NCBI GenBank assembly: GCA_963082875.1
Contig: OY720100.1
Location: forward strand, 9,548,001 to 9,612,000
From: Corella eumyota
Taxonomy: Eukaryota; Chordata; Ascidiacea; Phlebobranchia; Corellidae
Direction: 5' to 3'
Length of the DNA stretch: 64,000 bases
Made by a program: the position numbers and the translations under genes. A model generated the notes under the pieces. The model ran no database searches. It was not told the origin of the DNA and worked only from the letters and a program-made list of their open reading frames with translations. Below, piece after piece: positions 11,377 through 22,569 of the stretch. Every line of letters starts with the position of its first letter. The first letter of the stretch is position 1.

Positions 11377-12827
11377 TTAGATTAACCATACTATTAGAAG
11401 AATAATTGATAACATTAAAGACAAAGTTGACTTTTTATTTACACACTTTTTGCTGCCTGAGGTAGTATATAATGTTGGTGACGTCACTGAAACCAAAATT
11501 TGATTTGTCGTCATGAAATCAGTCGTTTCTGTTGAGTTTGGTGAAGCGATAGAATTAGTAACGCTTTCTCGATTTCCCCCTAAACCCTTTGTAGTTTCAG
11601 AGGCGTTTGAAATTTGTGAAATTATTGTGGTTAACAACGATGTGTTATGTGGCGATGAAGTCGTTGTTGGCAAACTAGATGTTGTGGAAATAGTCAGAAA
11701 TGGAGGAATAATTGTTGGATAGTAGTAATCGTAAAGGTCGTCTGTATAATTCCACGCGTAGTTATCCCAGGCGTCCGTAAAGTTCCAGCTATTAAATAGA
11801 TCAGCTAAATCAAAGGAATGATTTCCTGGAGGAGGTGGAGGAGGGATTCCAGAATCATCAGGTGCTCCGGGAAGATGGGATATGTCGGGAAACCCCGAAA
11901 ACCCTGGCAAGGAAGAAATGTCGGGTAACCCATGGGAAAAGAAATTGTCCGATAGATTTGAAATAGGCGGTAAAAATGGAACACCTGGTTCGGGGTATCC
12001 AGGGTAAGGAATGGAAGTGTAGTTGTAAATGTTTTTCAAGTTACAATTGTTTTCAGTACAGCATTTAAGCTCACATTTCCTTAAAATAATAAGTTTTAAT
12101 GTTGATATATATTACTATTTTGCAATTATTATTATTTCCAAATATTTAATGTCAAAAAGTTTTATATGTAAATATCTTATTTTTAAAATATTTTATTTAC
12201 GTTATAAGTGGTTCGGTGTCTTGGCCGGTTTCCTTCATAACTCCTTTAATGTATTCTTCACATTTTAAATTCGAACAGTTTTCCGAACTAGCGCACATAC
12301 CAACAGTCATGTTTCCTTAATTGTAAAAAAAACAATTGGACTTATGAATTATTAATAAAAATTTGACATTAAAGCAGTAACATGTTACAATGTTAACTTA
12401 TTAAAGAACAGGGAATAAAAAGGCAGCGCAAAAAGATTTTTAACAAGCAATTACCTTAAATCTAAGTTATAAATTATGAACAAGGAAAATTTCCTCCGTT
12501 TAATCTTAACCTACAATTATGATACTGGTGCCTGTACGCACAGTCGCACGATTATCGTACCGCGACACTTCTTTTAAGGCAAAACCAGTAATTAATTAAA
12601 AAGCCGGAATAAAATAAAATAAAATTTTTAATACCGTCCAAATATCCGATAAGCATAAAGTTTGACACTGATTGCATGCAAAAATCTTGACCGATTTCAC
12701 ATTCCGTAGAATTCCAATCATAAACACCACCTAACGGCAGGTTAAAACCATATCCATTATTGCAAGTTAATGCACCAGCTGACCGCGAATACAAAACAAA
12801 AATACAAAGTAAAATGCTAAATATCAT
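11377..12827 (-). CDS. LU-domain protein, copy E, with long Pro/Gly and Ser/Thr stalk, GPI-type
   Basis: Exons 12827-12635, 12315-12201, 12079-11377, phases 1 and 2, giving 336 residues. Signal peptide, then ALTCNNGYGF. Exon 2 has GMCASSENCSNLKCEEY and exon 3 opens KCELKCCTENNCNLKN. After the LU domain comes an unusual extracellular region: PGYPEPGVPFLPP, then short repeats of the type LPDISSLPGFSGFPDISHLPG, a run of six prolines, an acidic aromatic patch (WNFTDAWDNYAWNYTDDL) and a Ser/Thr-rich stretch with several N-glycosylation sites. The end is hydrophobic (LSLMLSIILLIVWLI) right up to the stop, as for a GPI signal. It is the first gene of the array and has the longest C-terminal region. 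Its function is not known. Confidence 0.83.
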
Positions 12828-14086
12828 TTTTGCTGCATAAAAAAAAATTTAATTATAAAATTTTCAAAATATAATAGTTTTCTACCAATAAAACACTTTT
12901 TACAAAAATAATAAATTGACCTTTCTTCATAATTTTAATTATATAAAAACTGAAAACTTTTTACACTTTTTATCACAATTTTATTTTTGCTAGCTAAAAA
13001 ATTATATAAAATTGTTTATCCCTAGTACCACGTTGTATAACCATTTTCTACTTTTTTTTTTGTTGTATAACCATTTTCTACTTTTTTTTTCACCAGAAAA
13101 TTTTACTTGGCAAACTGACCCCGGTAAACGTAGACCTGGCACAGAGCAACAAAATAACGTGGGATAATTTTATGATTTCTCCATGCTTAGCAGCGAAATC
13201 TAGCCCGGGGGGCGTGCACAGGTATTTTAATTGCCCATTTAATTGCCCGTTTTGCCCACATGCGCTATCGCTTTAATTTAACCTTGTTATAGCTTCAAAT
13301 TACATTACATCGTGAGGATATTTTAATTTCACTTGAATAAAATAGACATCGGCGCTTTGATCTTGAATACAAATTAGCAGGTGAAAAACTATTAACAATC
13401 TCTCTACACCATATCTATTAAATGTTACCCAGGTGAACATTTTAACTTTTGTTTTGTGATATCACGTTTCCAGGAAATGTGATAAAAAAACCCAGAACTT
13501 CAGTAATGATTACCTTTGCAAAATGAGTACTTAAGTTCGTTTCACATTATCTGCCCGCACAATTTTAATTTTACAGCTTTGAATTAAATAAATAATCACA
13601 AATAAAAAAGGTATTCAACATAGTTATGTACTGCGTTGTGGTGTAGTATATTAAAATATAATGCTAAATCAGTATATGTTATAATATGCATTGCTACGTT
13701 ATATTAAAAATAATTGTGATTATATATTTACACATGTTAATTTGCTGTAATAACTTTAGTTTTATGTTGCTTTACAAAGCAAATTTTAAATCTCTTTTCG
13801 TCAACGGTTACAAACTTTTTATTAATGGTTTTAAGTACCTATAAAGTGTAAAAAAGTACTTATAAAGTGTAAAATGTTTTGGCTATTGGAAAAAAATTGT
13901 CAACAATTTATTTTTTTATGAAAAACTGTTTTTATTAAAATTCTTTATAATAACAAGCCTGTGCGGAATTGTATGTTATAAATACTAAATAAATAGATAC
14001 ATTTTGCAAAAAGTATACGTTTACGTTTATTTTATCATTGTTTTATTTATTACAACACAACAACAAAGTATGCTTATACCACCATT
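12828..14086. other. Spacer between the LU array and the WxxW gene, with a small tandem duplication
   Basis: About 1.26 kb. At 13033-13090 a unit of roughly 29 bases (GTTGTATAACCATTTTCTAC plus a T run) occurs twice in tandem. A more GC-rich patch (13190-13270) contains CCCGGGGGGCG. No exon or RNA gene was recognised. Confidence 0.5.
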
Positions 14087-15268
14087 TTAACTTTTATTAA
14101 CAAGAACATCTGGTCCGTTTTGTTGACACTTATTTCTTTTATCAAGAACGACAGCGGTGGCGTTGACATGACAACAAAATCGCACTCTGTAATCTTGGCA
14201 ATTAAAAGACCCCTTCTGGTGTTTTAAGTGAGTTTGTTCCTTTTCAACACAAGAAAAACCAAGATTTGGGTCTATGCGAACAATGTTTTCACCGTGTTCA
14301 TAAGGTAGGTAAGGACGCTTTGCAAGACTAGCTTCGATTGCTATTGGAACAGTTCCACCACAAACACATGGAAAGAAAACGCGCTGTTCAAAGTCGCCAG
14401 AAACTGTCGCGTCATCTCGGTCAAGCCACTCCGACCAGGAACCAACATTCGCTGAACAACTACCGATTTCTGTAAGTAGGTGATGGTAACTTAAATATTT
14501 AGAAGTGTTATTCGTTTTACTTTTAAAAAAGTTATAATGAATAAATATTTGGTTTTGATAAAACGAAAATGATTAAAACAGTTTTTAATAAATATTGAAA
14601 TATTTTATAATATAGTAAAATAATATATGTTCCAAAATTCGTTTTGAATATGTTAGTGTAAACTTACTTCCCGAAGGACAACAAAATCGGATTTCATAAT
14701 TAGCACAAGGTTTAGTTTTTGGAAATGGTTGCTCTCTTTTTCGACAATGTACTCCATAAGTAGGCGAAATACGTAGTACATTCCTAGTAGAATAGTACGG
14801 TAGTTTTCCCACAAATGTCCGAACCTCAACAGCTGTCGGTTTGCGGCATAGATTATAACGACCACGCAAGAAAAAATAAAGTTCATTATCGTCATTATCT
14901 GCAGTGTCGTCACTATTAATCCAAGAAGACCATACACTTCTTTCTGGGCAAAAACCCACCACTAATAACAAAACAAAAAAAGTAATGGAGATCACGTTTA
15001 AGACAATTTAACGTTAGTGCACACAATATTAAACTCGTACTTTTGTACCTTACCTGCATTTTGATCTGGAACTGACTTGAGTTGATTTTCAACATCTTCT
15101 CCAACAACTAGTAAAGTAAAAAACATATTATAACGATTAAACAGTTTTTAAACTCGGTAAAATTTGTCATATCTTGTTTACTAAAACATCCCTTTAAAAC
15201 TCACCTTTTAAAGTCAAAATAGAAACCGTCAAAAAATAAAATATTTGCCTCATCTTTAGTGTGACCAT
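14087..15268 (-). CDS. Secreted protein with two WxxW (Mucin2_WxxW / CILP-type) domains
   Basis: Four exons: 15268-15205, 15107-15054, 14961-14668, 14469-14087, all introns phase 1, giving 264 residues. Exon 1 encodes a signal peptide (MRQIFYFLTVSILTL core), exon 2 an acidic linker. Exons 3 and 4 each encode one domain: the first with VWSSWINSDD and closing CANYEIRFCC, the second with SWSEWLDRDDATVSGDFE and closing CQDYRVRFCC. These W-x-x-W openings and C-x-x-YEVRF-C endings define the domain known from gel-forming mucins, otogelin and cartilage intermediate layer protein. One-domain-per-phase-1-exon suggests duplication by exon shuffling. There is no membrane helix, so secretion is expected. 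A longer frame starting at 14995 reads through the intron and is not the real start. It lies directly upstream of the LU array. Confidence 0.85.
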
Positions 15269-16341
15269 TTGTATTGTACACTGAAATGTAAGCTAAAACA
15301 TAACTCATTAACAAAATGAAAGCGAAAAACAAAACAATTAAAATCGAAAAACTCAGACGTTTGCACCATAATCCCACAATTAAAAAAAATACTTTTAACC
15401 AATTATGCACTTAAAATATCAATTTTAGCGGAAATAAGAAAAACGCTTAGCAGGTTTAAAGTTTTTATGCGGTAGGCCTATGGTTTGTTGTAGGCTACGT
15501 TTTTTATAATACCGTCATAAAAATATGTAGTAAGTAACAAATAGGTTTACTGTAAAAGGCTCTTTTTATGTAATAAGCAATTAAAAAAGCAAGGTTCAAA
15601 CTATTATACTGTAATGATTTTGCCTAATAGTCTTTTGTATAATAAGCCGTATTATAATTTAAAGTTTATTATTGCGAAAGATTAACACACAACCGTTCAC
15701 AAACTCGTCTCACGAATACTAATACAATTAAAGCATTAAGTCACGTGATAATGATATGGTGTAAAAACAAGACCCTAGATGTAAAAGACGTCTAATTGTT
15801 TGCAACTTTTACCAAATGATTTACAAAGTAAACAATAAACAATCCCCTTAAATATAAATATATTAATAAAACTGATAAAAAAAACCTAGTTAGCTATCTA
15901 GTACAACCCTGTGAAACCACCCAAACTTTTTTTTTTACAAATGCTTCAAGACATTATATACATATACAAAATATTACGATACAAATAATGTATTATTTTA
16001 TCACTTACAAAATTTAACGTCAGCCGTTTACAAAAATTACTATATTTTATATATCAACTTGTTTCAAACATACACGAAAAGGGTTTAGTAAAAAGTCACA
16101 CACAAAAAGAAATGCTTATTATAATTTAAAAATCTTTAAACATCAAGTCAAAAGTTTGCCGTACAAAAAAGTTGGACAATACTTAAAATTATTGTACGAA
16201 AAAGTCACTGGTTGCCAATGAAATAGTTTTTTTTAGTTTCGTATTCATTTTTTGTTAATTAAAGCAATGTATTATATTTCACCCAAAAAAGACTAGAATT
16301 TTAATAAAAATAAATTATGCCCGATGCAGAAAATGAAAAAA
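15269..16341. other. Intergenic DNA between AUP1 and the WxxW gene
   Basis: About 1.07 kb, AT-rich, containing the promoter of the WxxW gene on its left and the AUP1 3' UTR on its right. No exon, RNA gene or repeat was recognised. Confidence 0.5.
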
Positions 16342-19300
16342 TTATAAAAGATTTCTTTTTTTTAAATAATTTTCTCTCGCTTTTGAGATAAAGGCCTCTT
16401 TTTTCTCCTGGAGGCTGGAATGCCTAAGTTCAGGATTTTTGCTGAAAGAAGTGAGTGTAGTTGACGGAGAATTCTAGATTTAAAAATAAATAAATTTAAT
16501 TCAAAGAATAATTTGAAAAATTTATAAAATATATTGTACCGTTTGTCCAGAAGCTGAAGCTGATGATGATAATTGATTAAATTTCACAACACCTTCTAAT
16601 ATATTTGCCACGGTTACATCAACAGAATTTGTTTTTTCTTGAGCCGCGTACAGTTAAAAAAAAATACACGTTAGTACCTTACAGCAGATTATTCCGAAGT
16701 ATATCGTACATATAAACCTTTTAATAAATGTGATTTAAAAAAACTAATACCAAAGTTTCAAAAATGTTTACCTATGTCACTAATAATAACCGAGATTGGA
16801 ACATGAGGCAATATATTTTGAACTTGACATGCCATTTTTCTTATTTTGGGATTTACTGCTTTAATTATATACATGTTAAAATAAAAAAATATAATTATTA
16901 TAAAAATAAATAGATTTTAAAATATTACCACATATATTAAATGCAGATTATAAACTAATTAGAAAAATTCCTAGAAATTGAAAAATAAAATATATACTGG
17001 TGTGTTCTGATATCCTTTGTGACTCAAATTTTAGCTTTTTCAAATGCTCTTTCACGTCATTGGCATCAAAGTTTGTACAAGTTACCCCCATTTCTTTACT
17101 TATTTTAGTTCGAATTCTTTGAATAAAATCTTGCACACTTTCCTCAGAAGTTTTTATCATACTAGGTAAGATTGTAACTTCGTAAATAGTAAACAAACAG
17201 AAATAAGACCAAAGTAAGTCCTGCCACCACGAAGATCCAACTGCGGTCTAAAAATTGTAAAAGTAAAGTTCACATTTATGCTTGTTAATCATAATTTTTT
17301 ATTTCTGTATATTGGATTTTTTTAAACTTATTTTCAATAGTTAGATAACTTTTAATGGTATGTACAATAAATTATAACTTTCATATTTTAGATATAATCT
17401 ATAATCTTTTACCATTTCAATCTTAAGCGGTCTTTTTGTAGTAACAATAAGTGGCTGAACAGGCATATTTAGAAGAAAAATCCATTCACTAATAAGTATA
17501 TCATATTGCAAGTTATTTTTAACTTAAACTTGTATTAATATTTATGTTAATTAAAATAGATAAACCTAAAAGTTTATCGAAAATGCCGATTTAAGCCAAT
17601 ATTTTAAACTACACTAATATTCTACATTAAAAAACATTTAATCAAAATTGAAATTTACACAACTTATTAAATATTTTGGTCATTAATGTATTTTAATGTA
17701 ATTACCTAAATTTCATTAACCCTTTCCCAGTGGTTGGCCCAGGTTCTGGAAATATTAGCAATGAGTTTCCAGCATCGTGATGTTGCTTAATAACCTTTCT
17801 TCTATCTGCATTTAAACTAAAGTTTGCCATTCTTAAAATGTTTTTTAAAAAATTCGATCCATTCCAAATTCTCATCTGAATAAATAATATAGACTACTTT
17901 AAAAATGTTAAAGGTTTTGAGGGGTGTGACAATTGAAAATCTTAAAATTACAATATTTGTTTAACAATTAAACAAATAAATTTGTTTATGATATCTGAAA
18001 TATTACAAAAAGTAAAACTTACATGTTTAAGATTGCAAAAGAAGGAAAGAAAATAACCATCAATATTGCTTGTATAATTAGATATTAGTAAAGATTTTTT
18101 ATCCAATAACTCAAAGTTATTTTGAATGCTTACAAATCCAAGCAAACAAACAAAAATTCTCTCAAAATGTCTGAAGGAAAATATTTTACATTAAAACTAT
18201 TTATAAAGGTAACTTTTTTTGTTTTTAATTATGTTAATTATTGTTTAAAAACACAATGTAGATATTTGGTAAAGCTAACGAACCTTCTAACTATGTTATC
18301 TTGACTGCAAGTTAAGTTAAAAACAATTTGAGAGCATATAAAGTTTAATGTAAGAAAAACTCTAAACAAAACTAGTGCAACACCTAAAGGAGAATATATC
18401 AAAGTAGTAATCACATCAAAAGGACCCTTAAACCTGAAAAAAAGAAAGCAATTTTTTTATAATAAAAAATCATTATATTTAATGCAAAATATGTTACAAC
18501 TAACTATACAGGTGTATAGTGGCAACTAATTTGAAATTTCATCACTTTGCAAGGTTATGTGGTTATATAAAATGTTAACTGTTGAACCTTGCATTTAATT
18601 CAAAATGTAAAACTGTTAAAATAATTTAAGTGTTTTCCCAAATATGAACAAAAACAAAAATAAATTTAAACTTGTATCCCATTTATTTAGAAATAATTAT
18701 ACGAAAAATACCTGAAATTGTTTAAAAATCTAAATTCTTTCATATGGTATTTAGTCACAAACACAATTTTGTAGTTTGACAACTCTTATTTTTTCGTGAA
18801 CATAAAAACTTAAAATGGTAACCAGACACTTCGGCCCCCGGACACTTCGGCCAAAATTTTTTTTTAAAACAGCGGGGATTTTGCATTTTAATTACCGCGA
18901 GAAATTTTATTTTCGCGTAGTTACATACAGTTTTTTAGACAGTATTTGAAACAAAATAAGCAGTAAATTAATATTAACAAAAATTTAAAAAAAAAATATT
19001 CTAAAAACTAACATATGTCATTAAGGTAACAACTAATAAAAACTTTTATATATACTGTACTTTATGCAAAATTTTATTTTGAATATCGGTAAAAGATGGT
19101 CTTACACTGACTTTATACACGGGAATTTTATCGCCGACTCCCCGCCGTTTGTGTTTTAGTATATAAATTTATAAACATTAACACGGGCAATAACTAATAA
19201 CATATTTATGCACATTCCTCAGTGTAAAAAATGATTAATTAATGATCTATTTTCTTCAAATATCGTTTAGAAAGACGGCCCTCATTTCGCAAAATACGTG

Positions 19301-20376
19301 ATATTATAATGCATCGTCTTGTGTCACCTAAAAGCGCGCGATTTTAAAATTATTTTTTTATAGGTTTTAGTTTGTAAAATTAAAAAATTGAGACAGGAAA
19401 AAAAAGATAACATATTTATGCATAATTTTCAGTGTAAAAAATGAAAAATTAACGCTCTATTTTTTTCAAATATTGTTTGGAAAAGCGGCACTATTTGGCA
19501 AAATACGAGATAACATTATGCATTGTCCTCCGTCACCTAAAAGCGCGTGCTTTCAAAACTAGTTTTTTATAGGTTTTAATTTGTAAAATTAAAAAATTGA
19601 CACGCCAAAAGAAAGATAACATGTTCTTGTACATTATTATTTTAAAAAAATATTAATTAACTGCTTATTTTGTTTCAAATACTGTCTAAAAAACTGTATA
19701 TAAATACGCGAAAATAAAATTTCTCGCGGTAATTAAAATGCAAAATCCCCGCTGTTTTGAAAAAAAAATTTTGGCCGAAGTGTCTTGGCCGAAGTGTCCG
19801 GGGGCCGAAGTGTCTGGCATTCCTTAAAATACCCAGTAACAAATTTAATTAATAATAAAACCTGAAAAATCTAGTAGTAAAAAGAGTTTAAATTAAAAAA
19901 TAAAACCCTGTATCTTGTTTTGAGGATAAATAAAATCCCATGAAAATCCAAAAGTTTGGTGAATTTTAATTTTTTTTCGTGTTTAAATAAGCTGCTATTT
20001 TCAAAGCTTATTATCTCAAAATATTTTTTTGCAGGTTAGGAGGTATTAACTGTTAACAGAACATAAAGCAGCTATTGATACATTTAATGCTAAGATTATC
20101 AATTGATTCCAAATTATAAAGATTATCAATCGATTTAAAGTTAATAAAGTTTTTATTAATTTATAGATTTAAAAAAATGAAAATACCAAATAACAACTAA
20201 ATAATCGGTCTGTAGTAACTATAAAAGTCACTTACAGACTTAGCTATTTCACAATTTGACAATCCCCGTAAAAACCAACTTTATGTAAATTTTTAAATTG
20301 ATTTTAATCACTACTAACAATAATTAGTGAAATGTTACCTTTGGAATGAAACTATTTCATCAATAGAAGACATCAT
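16342..20376 (-). CDS. AUP1: Ancient ubiquitous protein 1 (lipid-droplet/ER ubiquitin adaptor)
   Basis: Nine exons (20376-20339, 18433-18284, 18170-18023, 17875-17706, 17488-17413, 17247-16998, 16858-16772, 16637-16540, 16473-16342) join in phase to 382 residues; human AUP1 is about 410. AUP1 sits as a monotopic hairpin in ER and lipid-droplet membranes and recruits UBE2G2 for ER-associated degradation. Order: hydrophobic hairpin (15-55), PlsC-like acyltransferase fold (63-270), CUE domain (279-325, MACQVQNILPHVPISVI), and a C-terminal SLQEKKEAFISKARENYLKK helix matching the UBE2G2-binding region. LLWSLF-type and KRPL segments also match. Odd: the acyltransferase HX4D motif reads NYTSNID, with Tyr95 in place of the catalytic His and Asp100 kept. 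FPEPGPTTGKG replaces FPEG. Intron 1 holds a transposon of about 1 kb. Confidence 0.93.
18817..19823. mobile_element. Non-autonomous DNA transposon with long terminal inverted repeats, in AUP1 intron 1
   Basis: The ends are inverted repeats of about 150 bases. The left end carries GACACTTCGGCC twice and the right end carries its reverse complement three times. Both are followed inward by matching sequence (GGGGATTTTGCATTTTAATT, then ACCGCGAGAAATTTTATTTT, then a segment ending AAACAAAATAAGCAGT). The 7-base sequence TTAAAAT flanks both sides (18810-18816 and 19824-19830), a likely target-site duplication. The interior has about two and a half tandem copies of a roughly 215-base unit (first near 19190, second near 19405), each with AGTGTAAAAAATGA and TCACCTAAAAGCGCG. 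There is no transposase frame. The superfamily is not certain; a TSD of 7-8 bases would suit a hAT-like element. Confidence 0.82.
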
Positions 20377-20774
20377 GGACCGTCTGTCAAAGTATTAAGA
20401 CAAAAATGATGACTACTCCTAAGAGAGAAAAAGGGAAAAACAATACTAAAATGTGGAATGTGGAAATAGCGGGACCGTATGTAAAGGTAAACAAAAAATC
20501 GCGGAAGGCGGAAAGGGGCGGAGTTTTTATGCATTACCTTAATCTTTCCTCGCGCTTTATAGTCGATTTCTAATTATCATTTGACGGTCCTTTTGCTGTT
20601 TACCACACAGGACAACACAGGCCATACTGGACAATACTTATCACACAGAAAAATAAAATAAAAATGCGGAAATCGCGTAGATTGCTTTTTTGCAATGATA
20701 TATAATAATGTAACGTACTGTGTTTTATTATCTTTGCCGTTATATTTATGGTCTGACGCCTTCACCCTTACGTT

Positions 20775-20823
20775 TAATTAATATAAAGCAATCTCAAGAT
20801 TTGAGATTGCTTTATATTAATTA
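20775..20823. repeat. Perfect 23-bp inverted repeat with 3-base loop
   Basis: Arms TAATTAATATAAAGCAATCT+CAA and their exact reverse complement are separated by GAT. No mismatch occurs in 23 base pairs. Origin is unknown: it could be a tiny foldback remnant or a cruciform-forming site. The loop is short for a typical microRNA precursor. Confidence 0.9.
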
Positions 20824-20851
20824 TAATATTGTTTATGTAAATATTAATCGA

Positions 20852-20867
20852 TTCTATTTAAATAAGG
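20852..20867 (+). other. Spliced-leader-like 16-mer followed by GT
   Basis: The bases ATTCTATTTAAATAAG are followed by GTTTACC. The known Ciona spliced leader is ATTCTATTTGAATAAG followed by a GT splice donor, so 15 of 16 positions agree and the donor dinucleotide is in place. It could be a diverged or pseudo SL RNA gene, or a chance match in AT-rich DNA. I see no tandem array here. Confidence 0.3.
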
Positions 20868-22070
20868 TTTACCGTTATTAAATTAATAAACTGTTGAATA
20901 TTGTGATATTGTGAATTAATATTTAAGAACTTATAGTACTCGGATATTACAATAAACACTATTTGACCAATTCGCTAAAAAAAGAAAGGCAATAAAAATA
21001 TAACCTATCACCTTAAGGTAACATGGATTTATAAATTTTATAAATTCCGTTTTTTTTAATTTTACAAAACCTGGTTAAGGCTAAAATTTATTAAATCTTT
21101 ACTTCAATAATTATTGCTGTTAGCCATTCAAATATATATTTTCAATTCACTAAGCATGTATATCATACAAAGAACGAAGTAATAATAATTTCTGCGGATA
21201 GATTTTTTTTTTATTACCGGATGAAGAAATCAGGGACAAGGTAAGGTTGGAGAATATACGGTAGATTAGGGGCCGTGAAGAGCGGGGTAGATAGGGGTCG
21301 CGTGGGTAAGGGTTCGGGGGAGAGCAGGGTGTTTAAAACATTAGTATTTGGCTTTTATCTTAAATTATTTTTTAATTTTTGCAAAATTATGACGGCATAA
21401 TAAAATGCGGTGACTTTACGGTAAAAAAAAAATCTTGTATAATTTATCCTTTTGCTAATTCTGTTTTACTTTTTACTGCTAGTTGTTTTTCAGGAATTTT
21501 ACATGTGCTATGCTCAAAACATATAAAAGACAACGAGGAATTACGTTGTTTCAAAACACAGTAAAAGGGTTGTTGTTAACAAATATACTTGGGAGTCGTA
21601 TTCAAAAGCAGAAAAAGGCAATGGGTCTAAAAATTATTAAGGTACAAAAAAGAACACAAAATCGTAATATGATGTGATAAATCCAAAGTTGCAAAGAAAC
21701 TTGTTTAAAACAATCCAAAGTTGCAAAGAAACTCATTTAAAGAAAGAGGGCAAAATCGTTTCGTACAAAATAATATTTAAAATCAAACTACAAAAATACG
21801 CTAAATGAGGTAAAGAAGATATTTAACAGTGTAAGATATCTTCTATCTCCCGGGCGCAACTAAAATAGCCAGATATTAAAAAAAACAAATGTTTTAAATA
21901 TTAGTTGTACGAATTAGTTATCTTCTACCTTCCGATTGCCAGAAAATAGCCAAAAATGATAAAATAGGCAATATTTCTGCGTAGTGTACTTTTTTACCTT
22001 CCGATTATTGTTGATCGCTACGACCATTTTCGGTTGCTCTCGAGGTATTTTTCTCTTGGTCGCCAATTCC

Positions 22071-22236
22071 TTTATTTTTCGGTTCCTTCATTTTTCGTTT
22101 CTTCACTTTCTACTTCTTTCATTTTCCGTTTCTTCATTTCCGGTTTCTTCCTTTTCCGTTCCTTTATTTTCTGGTTCCTTTATATTCCGGTTCCTTTATT
22201 TTCCGTTTCTTCATTTTCCATTCCCCCATTTTCAGG
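22071..22236 (+). repeat. Minisatellite of CGTTCCTTCATTTTC type (single arm)
   Basis: Degenerate tandem repeat of about 10-21 bases built from TTTTCCGTTCCTTCA / TTTTCCGGTTCCTTCA. It matches the arms of the foldback element near 25700-26290. It is open in two frames (phenylalanine-rich) only because of its composition. Confidence 0.75.
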
Positions 22237-22277
22237 CAACCTTTCATTGTTGATATTTGGTATTTATCAAGAATCGG

Positions 22278-22569
22278 ACTTAATCTACCTGACGAAAATA
22301 TATATTTGACGGATCAACGGATCGAACGGATTAATGGATCGAGTTTTATTAACTTAATCGAATATATATTAAATAGTTATTACATAATTCAAATGCATAT
22401 TTGACGGATATTTAATTTAACAAAGAAGTTTCATGAATTAAACCCTTACCCTAACCCTCACCTATTCAGATTACCCATTAACACATCCGACCCATTCGAT
22501 CCTTCTATCCATCTAGTAGTCAATCAATCCACACGATCCGAAAATATATTCTCGTCAAGTGGATTAAGT
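22278..22569. mobile_element. Short MITE-like element with imperfect terminal inverted repeats
   Basis: The left end ACTTAATCTACCTGACGAAA and the right end CTCGTCAAGTGGATTAAGT are inverted copies of each other with a few mismatches; the match extends about 28 bases. The inside holds subterminal repeats of GGATC/GATCC and a CCCTTACCCTAACCCTCACC patch. Size is about 290 bases with no coding capacity. The target-site duplication is not clear. Confidence 0.6.

Larger units (their letters stand above)
20377..22070. other. Upstream region of AUP1: hairpin, GC-rich patch, small duplication
   Basis: No protein gene was recognised. It contains the hairpin at 20775-20823 and the spliced-leader-like 16-mer at 20852-20867, both listed separately. 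A G-rich strand patch lies at 21235-21335 with many GGGG runs in an AT-rich setting. At 21681-21745 a segment of about 30 bases (AATCCAAAGTTGCAAAGAAA) occurs twice in tandem. Confidence 0.5.

Noticed and set aside
14585-14995. 136-residue minus frame starting MISITFFVLLLVVG as the start of the WxxW gene
   Set aside because: The hydrophobic start is intron read-through; an upstream exon pair with a true signal peptide joins in phase at 14961.
15201-15410. 69-residue hydrophobic minus frame
   Set aside because: It overlaps exon 1 of the WxxW gene in another frame; the phase needed by exon 2 selects the frame starting at 15268.
21984-22309. Two phenylalanine-rich plus-strand frames
   Set aside because: Produced by the CGTTCCTTCATTTTC minisatellite.
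22443-22465. Telomere-like CCCTTACCCTAACCCTCACC
   Set aside because: Too short and degenerate; part of the MITE interior.
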